Notes under the pieces: generated by a model
Databases searched by the model: none
The model's input: the letters and a program-made list of their open reading frames with translations, nothing else
Told to the model about the DNA's origin: nothing
Shown here: piece by piece, positions 1 to 6,283 of the stretch
Layout of the letters: each line of letters opens with the position of its first letter
Numbering within the stretch: position 1 is the first letter of the stretch
Made by a program: the position numbers and the translations under genes
Assembly (NCBI GenBank): GCA_028276075.1
Contig: JAPYXA010000028.1
Span: forward strand, 1-6,765
DNA: 6,765 nucleotides
From: Minisyncoccota bacterium
Lineage (GTDB): Bacteria > Patescibacteriota > Minisyncoccia > UBA6257 > HR35
Reading direction: 5' to 3'

Positions 1-25
1 AATAAATATGATTATTTATTTTTAT

Positions 26-34
26 ATTATAACA
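26..34 (-). promoter_or_regulatory. Possible extended -10 promoter for a gene beyond the left edge
   Basis: Read on the minus strand, the sequence is TGTTATAAT, a consensus -10 hexamer preceded by the TGn of an extended -10. It lies about 40 bp downstream of the secE stop and points out of the window. The next minus-strand gene may therefore have its own promoter instead of being read only from secE. No clear -35 is visible. The rest of positions 1-74 holds no gene, no convincing terminator hairpin and no ATG on the minus strand after this element. TATAAT arises easily in sequence this AT-rich. Confidence 0.35.
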
Positions 35-74
35 AAATTTAACTTAAAAATCGCCCTCTTTTCCTGATAAATAT

Positions 75-272
75 TTATCTAAACATAAAAAGTAATTTTA
101 TGAATATAGCGTCAAAAATCCCATAAATAACAACAAAAATTAAAGAAAAAATAATAACTTCAATAGTAAGTTCAGTTGTCTGTTCTCTTGAAAGCCACCT
201 TACTTTCTTTAACTCTAAAAAAGAATCTTTTAAATAAGAACTTATGTTATTAAATAAATTTCCGAAATTCAT
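75..272 (-). CDS. secE: Preprotein translocase subunit SecE
   Basis: SecE is the small essential membrane subunit of the SecYEG channel. It clamps SecY during export and membrane insertion. The 65-residue product has the standard single-TM SecE plan: an amphipathic N-terminal helix, the conserved cytoplasmic segment LKKVRWLSREQT (residues 21-32, matching the usual LKKVxWPSRxET), and one membrane span at about residues 39-62. The usual Pro of this segment is Leu27 here. The ATG overlaps the TGA stop of the clpB-like gene as ATGA, which implies translational coupling and fixes the start. The gene ends with TAA. In most bacteria secE is followed by nusG and rplK/rplA. Here only 74 bp lie downstream, so that cannot be checked. 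Being coupled to a Clp ATPase gene is not the textbook arrangement. Confidence 0.9.
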   Translation of the reverse strand: MNFGNLFNNISSYLKDSFLELKKVRWLSREQTTELTIEVIIFSLIFVVIYGIFDAIFIKLLFMFR

Positions 273-2878
273 TTCTTCAAAGTTAGGTCAACTTGCCCTT
301 TTTTAGCATTTAAAAAAATCGACTGTCCGGATTGAATTTTATTTGAAATTAATTTTTCGGCTAATGGATCAAGTAAATATTTCTGAATTGCCCTTTGTAA
401 AGGTCTTGCTCCATAAACTTCGTCAAATCCTTTTTCAATTAGAAATTCCTTAAGATCATCGCTAAAATCAACTGTTATGCCCTTTTCCATTATTCTTTTT
501 CTTACTCTCTCAAGTTGTATATCTACAATTTTTCTTAAGTCTTCTTTAGTTAAAGGCTTAAAAATAATAATTTCATCAATTCTATTTAGAAATTCAGGTT
601 TAAAAAAATCTCTTAAAGCTTTATGTATTTTATCTTTATAATCTTCAAGTGGTTCTTTTTTCTCATCACTGAAACCAATAGATCCCATTTTTCTAAAAAG
701 ATAGCTACCTATATTCGAAGTCATAATTATAATTGTATTTTTAAAACTAACTGTTGTGCCTTTGCTATCTGTTAATCTTCCGTCATCTAATATTTGCAAC
801 AGAATATTAAATACTTCAGGATGAGCTTTTTCAATTTCATCAAACAAAATTAAACTGTATGGTCTATATTTAACTGCTTCAGTTAATCTTCCGCCTTCTT
901 CATATCCGACATAACCTGGAGGAGAACCAATAAGTTTAGCAACTGAATGAGATTCCATATACTCAGACATATCAATTCTTAAAATAGCTTTTTCATCGTT
1001 AAACATAAATTCAGCCAAGGTCTTTGCCAATTCTGTTTTACCTACTCCTGTAGGGCCTAAAAACAAAAAGCTAGCAATAGGCCTGTTTTCATCTGCCAAG
1101 CCTGCTCTTGCTCTTCTTAAAGCATTAGCTACTGCTTTTATCGCTTCTTCCTGACCAACAACTCTTTGTGATAAAATTTCTTCAGCCTTTATAAGTTTTT
1201 CAACTTCGTTTTCCATTATTTTCTTTACAGGAATACCTGTCCAACGTGCAACCACCTCTGCTACATCCTCTTCAGTTACTGCATCTTTTATAAAATTAGA
1301 CTTTATTCTTTTAATTTTAGTTTCTATATTTTTCAACTCTTTTTCTATCTCGGGCATTTCTCCATATAATATTTCTGCTACTCTTGTAAAATCACTATTT
1401 CTTTCTGCGTCCTCTGCTTCCATCTTTAAAGTCTCCAGATTCTTTTTAAGTTCTTGATATCTTTCATTAGCCTTTTTCTCAATGCTCCATTTATCCTTTA
1501 GTTTATCCTTTTCTTTTTTTAATTTAAGAATTTTATCTTCAATTTCTTTAAGTTGAACTTTTGATTTGGAATCTTCCTTAATTAAAGCTTCTCTTTCGAT
1601 TTCTAATTTTCTAATTTCCTTATCTAAATCTTCTATTTCAGGTGGAATAGTCTGAAGTTTTATTTTTACTGAGGCAGCGCTTTCATCAATTACATCTATT
1701 GCCTTATCTGGCAAAAATCTATTAGTAATATACCTAGAAGAAAGTTTAACTGCTGCAACAATAGCGCTATCTAAAATTTTAACTCCGTGATGAAGTTCAT
1801 ATTTCTCTTTAAGTCCTCTTAAAATTGCTATTGTATCTTCAATGGAAGGCTCCTCTACTACCACAGGTTGGAATCTTCTTGCAAAAGCTGGATCTTTCTC
1901 AATATAAAGTTTATAATCCCTAAAAGTAGTAGCACCAATAACTTGAAAATCTCCTTTAGTTAAGGCTGGTTTTAATAAATTTGAAGCATCAATTGCTCCC
2001 TCAGCTGCTCCTGCGCCTACTAAAGTATGCATTTCATCTACAAAAAGTATATATCGGCCTGCATTAAGTTTAATTTCTTTAATAATAGCTTTCAATCTAT
2101 CTTCAAATTCTCCACGATATTTAGTGCCTGCAATTAATGCACCTATATCTAACGCTAAAATTTCTTTTCTAGCTATAGATTCAGGAACTTCATTATTAAC
2201 TATTCTTTGAGCAAGACCTTCAACAATAGCAGTTTTACCAACACCCGCTTCTCCAATCAGTACTGGATTGTTTTTTGTTCTTCTAGATAAAATTTCTATA
2301 ATTCTTCTTATTTCTTTATCTCTGCCAATTATAGGATCAAGTTTTTTATTTCTAGCTAATTCTGTTAAATTGAGACTGTATTTTTCTAATGATTTGTATT
2401 TTGTTTCTGGAGTTTCATCAACTACTTTTTCTCCTTTCCTTAAAGCAGAAATTATTTTCGATACTCTTTCAAATGTTATCCCAAATCTTTCTAGGATATA
2501 TTTGGCCGGCGATTTTATTTCTGTCAAAGCCAACAAAATATGCTCAAGAGATATAAATTCATCTCCCATTTTTCTAGCAAAATAATTAGCTTGATCTAAA
2601 ATTTGATATCCCTCTTGAGAAATGTAAAGTTGAGCTATATTCCCACCTGTAAAAATTTTAGGTAATCTATTAAGTTCGTCCTCCAAAGTATGAAGAAGAA
2701 GATCAGAATTAACTTTTAGCTCTTTTAAAATATCCGAAATGATAGTTTCTTCAACCACTAAAATACCCCATAGAATATGAATACCCCTAATTTCAGCATG
2801 ATGTAATTCAAATGTCTTATTTTGAGCTTCTTGTAAAGCTTCTTGCGCTTTAAAAGTAAAACGGTTTACTGGAAACAT
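269..2878 (-). CDS. clpB: Clp/Hsp100 AAA+ ATPase, ClpB-like with a ClpC-type ClpP-docking loop
   Basis: This is a two-ring AAA+ unfoldase that threads protein substrates through a hexameric pore using ATP. Its 869 residues match ClpB length (about 857). Domains in order: double Clp_N repeat (about 1-150); D1 with Walker A GEAGVGKT (209-216), pore loop GTKYRGEFE (251-259), Walker B ending D281-E282 and Arg finger region 334-335; coiled-coil M domain (about 403-530); D2 with Walker A GPTGVGKT (608-615), pore loop GSPPGYVGY (651-659), Walker B D680-E681, sensor-1 N722, Arg finger R766 and sensor-2 GAR (823-825). The M domain has ClpB length and keeps the ClpB motif around Tyr505. However, the D2 segment 729-757 is about seven residues longer than in ClpB and carries Ile-Gly-Phe (734-736), as in ClpC. 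Both ATPase sites look intact. The ATG sits 10 bp after an extended -10. A ClpC label is the main alternative. Confidence 0.93.
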   Translation of the reverse strand: MFPVNRFTFKAQEALQEAQNKTFELHHAEIRGIHILWGILVVEETIISDILKELKVNSDLLLHTLEDELNRLPKIFTGGNIAQLYISQEGYQILDQANYFARKMGDEFISLEHILLALTEIKSPAKYILERFGITFERVSKIISALRKGEKVVDETPETKYKSLEKYSLNLTELARNKKLDPIIGRDKEIRRIIEILSRRTKNNPVLIGEAGVGKTAIVEGLAQRIVNNEVPESIARKEILALDIGALIAGTKYRGEFEDRLKAIIKEIKLNAGRYILFVDEMHTLVGAGAAEGAIDASNLLKPALTKGDFQVIGATTFRDYKLYIEKDPAFARRFQPVVVEEPSIEDTIAILRGLKEKYELHHGVKILDSAIVAAVKLSSRYITNRFLPDKAIDVIDESAASVKIKLQTIPPEIEDLDKEIRKLEIEREALIKEDSKSKVQLKEIEDKILKLKKEKDKLKDKWSIEKKANERYQELKKNLETLKMEAEDAERNSDFTRVAEILYGEMPEIEKELKNIETKIKRIKSNFIKDAVTEEDVAEVVARWTGIPVKKIMENEVEKLIKAEEILSQRVVGQEEAIKAVANALRRARAGLADENRPIASFLFLGPTGVGKTELAKTLAEFMFNDEKAILRIDMSEYMESHSVAKLIGSPPGYVGYEEGGRLTEAVKYRPYSLILFDEIEKAHPEVFNILLQILDDGRLTDSKGTTVSFKNTIIIMTSNIGSYLFRKMGSIGFSDEKKEPLEDYKDKIHKALRDFFKPEFLNRIDEIIIFKPLTKEDLRKIVDIQLERVRKRIMEKGITVDFSDDLKEFLIEKGFDEVYGARPLQRAIQKYLLDPLAEKLISNKIQSGQSIFLNAKKGQVDLTLKK

Positions 2879-2888
2879 CTTATTTAAT

Positions 2889-2897
2889 ATTATACCA
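2889..2897 (-). promoter_or_regulatory. Extended -10 promoter of the clpB-like gene
   Basis: The minus strand reads TGGTATAAT, a perfect -10 hexamer with the TGn extension. Only 10 nt separate the hexamer from the clpB ATG, so a normal start point would leave a leader of about 3-4 nt. That leaves no room for a Shine-Dalgarno site. No good TTGACA-like -35 is found at 16-18 bp, which fits an extended -10 promoter. No CIRCE-like inverted repeat, the usual HrcA heat-shock operator, is visible in the 116-bp divergent region. Confidence 0.55.
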
Positions 2898-2969
2898 TAT
2901 TTTAAAAGTCTTTGTTATTAGAGGAACTTTTATTTTCAATATTTTAACTTTTGATTTTAATTTTTAACA

Positions 2970-2975
2970 TATAAT
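2970..2975 (+). promoter_or_regulatory. Probable -10 element of polX
   Basis: A perfect TATAAT lies 19 bp before the polX ATG, giving a predicted leader of about 12 nt. TTGATT at 2951-2956 resembles a -35 but is only 13 bp away, too close to be a standard partner. The polX promoter is divergent from the clpB promoter, with about 72 bp between the two -10 elements. No Shine-Dalgarno sequence precedes the start. Confidence 0.4.
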
Positions 2976-2994
2976 CTAATAAAATTAAAATAAG

Positions 2995-4698
2995 ATGAAA
3001 AATCTCGAAATAGCCAAGATTTTAAGAATGATTGCTTTATATCTTGAAATGAAAGATGTCCCTTTTAAACCTCAAGCCTATGAAAAAGCTGCTTATTCTA
3101 TAGAAGCTTTAGATGAAGACATAGAGGAATTTATAAGAAGGAACGGAGAAGAAAAATTAAAGGAATTGCCCGGTATAGGAGAATCTATAGCAAAAAAAAT
3201 TATTGAATACATTGAAACTGGAAAAATAAAAGAATTAGAAAATCTTAAAAAAGAAGTACCAGTAGATATTGAAAATTTGACAGCTATAGAAGGAATAGGC
3301 CCTAAAATAGTTTATAAACTTTATAAAGCTTTAAAAATTAAAGATATTAAAGATTTAGAAAAAGCATGTTTGGAACATAAAATTAGAAAACTTCCCGGAT
3401 TTGGAGAAAAAAGTGAAAATAAAATTCTTCAAAGTATTAATTTATTTAAACAAGGAACAGGAAGATTTGTCTTGGGTTTTATTATTCCTATAGTTGAAGA
3501 ATTGGTCTTATTCTTAAAAGATAGCAAATACGTAAGTCAAATATCTCCTTGTGGTTCTTATAGGAGAAGAAAAGAAACAATTGGGGATATAGATATTTTA
3601 GCTACCTCTAAAAACAAAGAAAAGGTGATTGATTATTTTCTTACTTTTAAAGAAATAGATCATATTTATGCTAAAGGACCAACTAAGGCTATGATTAGGC
3701 TTAAAAACGGATTAGACGTTGATTTAAGAGTTGTGGAAGAGAAAAGTTTTGGAGCAGCATTGCTTTATTTTACTGGATCAAAAGATCACAATGTAGCTAT
3801 AAGAGAAATAGCCATAAAAAAAGGATATAAACTTAATGAGTATGGATTATTTGATAAAAATAATAAAATGATTGCTGGCAAAACCGAGGAAGAGATATAC
3901 AAAAAATTAGATCTACAATTTATTCCTCCTGAGATAAGAGAAAACCAAGGAGAAATAGAAGCAGCTAAAAAAAATAAAATTCCTAAACTAATAGAATATG
4001 GATCAATCAAGGGAGATTTACAAGTTCAAACAAATTGGACCGATGGCCAAGATTCTATAGAAAAAATGGCAAAGGAGGCTATTAAGTTAAACTTAAAATA
4101 TATATGTATTACTGACCATACTCAATCTTTGGCTATCACAGGAGGACTAGATGAAAAAAAATTGCTTTCTCAAATGCAAGAAATAGATAAATTAAATTCT
4201 AAATTTAAAGGTAGAATCAAAATTTTAAAAGGCGCAGAGGTCAATATTTTAAAAGATGGGAAATTAGACATTAAAGATGAAATTTTAGCAAAGTTAGATT
4301 TTGTAGGAGCGGCAATTCATTCCCATTTTGACTTACCAAAAGATATCCAAACAGAAAGAATAAAAAAGGCTTTAGCTAATCCTCACGTTGATTGTTTATT
4401 TCATCCTACAGGAAGAATTATAAATAAAAGAGCTCCATATGAAATAGATATAGATGAAATAATTGAGTTTGCTAAAAAAAATAATAAAATTTTAGAAATA
4501 GATGCCTACCCAAATAGACTTGATCTCAAAGATGAACATATCAGAAAATGTATTCAAAAAGGAGTAAAAATGGTTATTGACACAGACGCTCATTCAACAG
4601 TACATTTAAACTTTTTAGATCTAGGAGTTGCTCAAGCCAGAAGAGGATGGGCCAGGGCAGAAGATATTTTAAACACTAAAGAAGAACTTAAATTTTAG
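2995..4698 (+). CDS. polX: DNA polymerase X family protein with PHP domain
   Basis: Bacterial/archaeal PolX fills short gaps in DNA repair. Its C-terminal PHP domain usually gives Mn-dependent 3'-5' exonuclease and related phosphoesterase activities. The 567 residues are the normal length. Order: helix-hairpin-helix motifs at about 58-69 (LPGIGESIAKKI), 98-109 and 133-145; polymerase palm with GSYRRRKETIGDID (187-200), giving catalytic D198 and D200, and the third Asp D243 in DVDLR; nucleotide-binding YFTGS (258-262); PHP domain from about 338 to the end. PHP motifs seen are TDH (373-375), AEVNI (E415), HSH (442-444), HPTGR (470-474) and TDAH (530-533). The first PHP motif is odd: DLQVQT (341-346) has Gln at both canonical His positions. 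The polymerase half looks intact. The start is chosen at the first ATG after a TATAAT; the N-terminus MKNLEIAKIL matches the family. Confidence 0.95.
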   Translation: MKNLEIAKILRMIALYLEMKDVPFKPQAYEKAAYSIEALDEDIEEFIRRNGEEKLKELPGIGESIAKKIIEYIETGKIKELENLKKEVPVDIENLTAIEGIGPKIVYKLYKALKIKDIKDLEKACLEHKIRKLPGFGEKSENKILQSINLFKQGTGRFVLGFIIPIVEELVLFLKDSKYVSQISPCGSYRRRKETIGDIDILATSKNKEKVIDYFLTFKEIDHIYAKGPTKAMIRLKNGLDVDLRVVEEKSFGAALLYFTGSKDHNVAIREIAIKKGYKLNEYGLFDKNNKMIAGKTEEEIYKKLDLQFIPPEIRENQGEIEAAKKNKIPKLIEYGSIKGDLQVQTNWTDGQDSIEKMAKEAIKLNLKYICITDHTQSLAITGGLDEKKLLSQMQEIDKLNSKFKGRIKILKGAEVNILKDGKLDIKDEILAKLDFVGAAIHSHFDLPKDIQTERIKKALANPHVDCLFHPTGRIINKRAPYEIDIDEIIEFAKKNNKILEIDAYPNRLDLKDEHIRKCIQKGVKMVIDTDAHSTVHLNFLDLGVAQARRGWARAEDILNTKEELKF

Positions 4699-4717
4699 TT
4701 TGATATTAATTTTATTT

Positions 4718-4790
4718 TGCCGGGAGTGGGATTCGAACCCACGACCTGACGCTTATGAAACGCCTGCTCTAACCACTGAGCTATCCCGGC
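4718..4790 (-). tRNA. tRNA with anticodon CAT (elongator Met, or Ile2 if lysidine-modified)
   Basis: The minus strand folds as a full cloverleaf. It has acceptor GCCGGGA/TCCCGGC, D stem GCTC/GAGC with AGTGGTTA loop, anticodon stem GGCGT/GCGTC (two G-T pairs), loop TTCATAA, variable loop AGGTC, T stem GTGGG/CCCAC with TTCGAAT, and A73. The anticodon CAT is at 4755-4757. It is not the initiator: position 1-72 is a normal G-C pair and the three G-C pairs of the initiator anticodon stem are missing. CAT could also be tRNA-Ile2, read as AUA after TilS adds lysidine. The D arm and GGCG resemble the E. coli Ile2 tRNA, so identity is left open. CCA is not encoded. The 3' end lies 19 bp from the polX stop on the opposite strand, with no terminator hairpin seen. 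Confidence 0.95.
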
Positions 4791-4804
4791 TTAATTTTAA
4801 TTTT

Positions 4805-4816
4805 ATCATATATGAT
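4805..4816. promoter_or_regulatory. Palindromic bidirectional -10 element between tRNA(CAT) and trmD
   Basis: ATCATATATGAT is a perfect 12-bp palindrome. Its right half reads TATGAT toward trmD (4811-4816) and its left half reads TATGAT on the minus strand toward the tRNA (4810 to 4805). It is the only plausible promoter in the 43-bp divergent gap. The tRNA 5' end is 14 bp beyond the minus-strand -10, and the trmD ATG is 17 bp beyond the plus-strand -10. Neither side has a clear -35. The two transcripts would share and compete for the same DNA. An operator role is also possible. Confidence 0.4.
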
Positions 4817-4833
4817 TTAAAATAAAAATTAAG

Positions 4834-5514
4834 ATGATATTTGATATTATTTCTCTTTTTCCAGAAAGCTTTTGCTATCTAAATACTTCAATTTTAAAAA
4901 AAGCACAAGATAAAAAAATTATAAAAATCAGATTCTGGAATCCAAGAGATTTCTGTAAAAATAAGCATGAAGTTGACGACAAACCTTATGGCGGTGGACC
5001 AGGAATGGTTTTAAAATTTGAACCAATATACAAAGCACTGCAGAAAACAAAAAAAATCTCTAGAATTAAAAAAAGAAAAATAATTCTTACTCATCCAGCT
5101 GGCATAATTTTCGATCAAAACTTAGCAAAAAAACTTTCAAAAGAGAAACAAATAATTATTATCTGTGGTCATTATGAAGGAGTTGATGCAAGAATAGAAA
5201 AGTTTGTTGATTTAAAAATTTCAGTAGGCAAATATATTTTAACAGGAGGAGAATTGCCAGCTATGATTATTGTTGATGCTATAACAAGACATTTACCTAA
5301 AACTCTTCATCATCCTTTATCTCTTGAAGAAAAAAGAAATCAAAACGGTCTTTACTCTTACCCTGTTTATACAAGACCTGAAACAATTATTATTAAAAAA
5401 AAGATTAAAAATAAAATAAAAAATGTAAATTTAAGAGTACCAAAGGTTTTGCTTTCAGGGAATCATAAACTAATTGATGAATGGAAGAAAAAAAATTCAA
5501 AAAAAATTATCTAA
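4834..5514 (+). CDS. trmD: tRNA (guanine-N1-)-methyltransferase TrmD
   Basis: TrmD methylates N1 of G37 in tRNAs with G36-G37, using S-adenosylmethionine, and prevents +1 frameshifting. It is a dimer of the SPOUT knot family. Visible signatures: N-terminal IISLFPE (5-11), DDKPYGGGPGMV (48-59), the SAM-binding knot with ICGHYEGVDARI (110-121) and ILTGGELPAM (135-144), R152 (E. coli Arg154 equivalent), YTRPE (179-183) and VLLSGNH (205-211). The start matches the family (MWIGIISLFP in E. coli). At 226 residues it lacks about the last 35 residues of the E. coli enzyme's C-terminal helices and has a Lys-rich insertion at about 184-201. A gapless alignment puts K167 where E. coli has catalytic Asp169, and no Asp lies nearby. 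Both tRNAs in this window have A37, so neither is a substrate. The gene is AT-rich like its neighbours and has no Shine-Dalgarno site. Confidence 0.95.
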   Translation: MIFDIISLFPESFCYLNTSILKKAQDKKIIKIRFWNPRDFCKNKHEVDDKPYGGGPGMVLKFEPIYKALQKTKKISRIKKRKIILTHPAGIIFDQNLAKKLSKEKQIIIICGHYEGVDARIEKFVDLKISVGKYILTGGELPAMIIVDAITRHLPKTLHHPLSLEEKRNQNGLYSYPVYTRPETIIIKKKIKNKIKNVNLRVPKVLLSGNHKLIDEWKKKNSKKII

Positions 5515-5532
5515 GCAAACTTTGATTTATTT

Positions 5533-5550
5533 ACAATAAAATTGTTTTTA
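5533..5550 (+). terminator. Weak terminator candidate downstream of trmD
   Basis: ACAAT-AAA-ATTGT forms a 5-bp hairpin followed by TTTTA and more T-rich sequence, 18 bp past the trmD stop. The stem is short and AT-rich, so it would be a poor intrinsic terminator. It is the only such structure in the 117-bp gap (5515-5631) between trmD and the converging tRNA-Asp. That gap holds no other gene. An 8-bp inverted repeat (5516-5523 and 5581-5588) spans it, with a loop too long to be a simple terminator. Confidence 0.2.
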
Positions 5551-5631
5551 TTTAAGATTATTATTTTTTAGAAAAATACAAAAGTTTGTTAAAACTTTAA
5601 TTTTAAGGAAGTTATAAGTTGCTTTTTATTG

Positions 5632-5705
5632 CGCGGGCGACCGGACTCGAACCGGCGACCTCTGCCGTGACAGGGCAGCGTTCTAACCGACTGAACTACG
5701 CCCGC
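5632..5705 (-). tRNA. tRNA-Asp (GTC)
   Basis: The minus strand gives a clean cloverleaf. It has acceptor GCGGGCG/CGCCCGC, D arm GTTC/GAAC with AGTCGGTTA, anticodon stem CTGCC/GGCAG, loop CTGTCAC, variable loop AGGTC, T stem GCCGG/CCGGT with TTCGAGT, and discriminator G73, which is an AspRS identity base. Anticodon GTC is at 5669-5671. CCA is not encoded. The first 10 nt overlap the 3' end of clpP on the same strand: the clpP stop TAG is U8-A9-G10 of the tRNA. Cutting by RNase P at the mature 5' end would therefore remove the clpP stop codon. A weak TAAAAT (5715-5720), 9 nt upstream and inside clpP, could give the tRNA its own transcript, but no -35 supports it. Confidence 0.97.
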
Positions 5706-6283
5706 TTAAGCAATATTTTATCAATCACGCCATATTCTTTTGCTTCCTCAGCAGATAACCAAAAATCTCTATCAGTATCTTTTTCAATTCTATCAAGCGG
5801 TTGACCTGTATGTTTTGCTAATATTTTATTAACCCTATCTTTAAGTTTTACTATTTCCTTTGCGGCAATTTCAATTTCTACTGCTTGACCTGACAAAGGA
5901 CCAGCAAGTACTTGATGCAATAAAACTTCAGTGTTAGGTAAAGCAAATCTTTTACCTTTTGTACCAGCAGATAATAATAAAGAAGCTGCAGAAGCTACAA
6001 TTCCAATTCCGATTGTTTGTATATCGCATTTTATAAACTGCATAGTATCATAAATTGCTAAAGCAGAATGAAGTTCCCCTCCTGGACTATGAATATAAAA
6101 ATTAATATCTTTGGAAGGATCTTCATGCTCCAAATACAAAAATTGAGCAATTATACTATTTGCCACCAGATCATTAATAGGAGTACCCAAAAAAACAATT
6201 CTTTCCTTTAACAATCTCGAGTAAATATCATAAGCTCTTTCTCCATATTGTGTTTTTTCAATAACTATTGGAATTAAATCCAT
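5696..6283 (-). CDS. clpP: ATP-dependent Clp protease proteolytic subunit ClpP
   Basis: ClpP is the serine peptidase that forms a double heptameric barrel and degrades proteins fed to it by a Clp ATPase. The 195 residues are full length. The N-terminus MDLIPIVIEKTQYGERAYDI matches mature ClpP, with little or no propeptide. The catalytic triad is complete: S98 in GIVASAAS (94-101), H123 in LLHQ (121-124) and D173 in DRDFWLS (171-177). The handle-helix region and SPGG oxyanion motif (66-69) are present. The start overlaps the upstream membrane gene by 26 nt and has a likely own promoter inside that gene. The stop TAG lies in tRNA-Asp. The Clp ATPase with an Ile-Gly-Phe loop encoded at 269-2878 is the obvious candidate partner; ClpX or others may exist elsewhere in the genome. 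Confidence 0.97.
   Translation of the reverse strand: MDLIPIVIEKTQYGERAYDIYSRLLKERIVFLGTPINDLVANSIIAQFLYLEHEDPSKDINFYIHSPGGELHSALAIYDTMQFIKCDIQTIGIGIVASAASLLLSAGTKGKRFALPNTEVLLHQVLAGPLSGQAVEIEIAAKEIVKLKDRVNKILAKHTGQPLDRIEKDTDRDFWLSAEEAKEYGVIDKILLKRA

Noticed and set aside
2268..2585. Plus-strand 105-residue ORF
   Set aside because: It lies wholly antisense inside the clpB-like gene, in a region of well-conserved AAA+ coding sequence. It has no recognisable family or start signal.
2879..2994. Possible CIRCE or other heat-shock operator upstream of the clpB-like gene
   Set aside because: No TTAGCACTC-type inverted repeat or other clear palindrome is present. Only -10 elements can be supported.
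3786..4010. Minus-strand 74-residue ORF
   Set aside because: It is antisense within the polX coding region. Its hydrophobic look comes from the A-rich sense strand.
4718..4790. Initiator tRNA-fMet
   Set aside because: It has a paired G1-C72 and no run of three G-C pairs at the base of the anticodon loop, both of which contradict an initiator.
5516..5588. Inverted repeat (caaacttt / aaagtttg) spanning the trmD to tRNA-Asp gap
   Set aside because: An 8-bp AT-rich stem with a 57-nt loop is expected by chance in this composition and has no U-tract placement typical of a terminator.
5619..5804. Plus-strand 61-residue ORF beginning MLFIARATGLEPATSAVTGQ
   Set aside because: It is the antisense reading of tRNA-Asp and the clpP 3' end. 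Peptides with GLEPATSAVTG are a well-known false annotation over tRNA genes.
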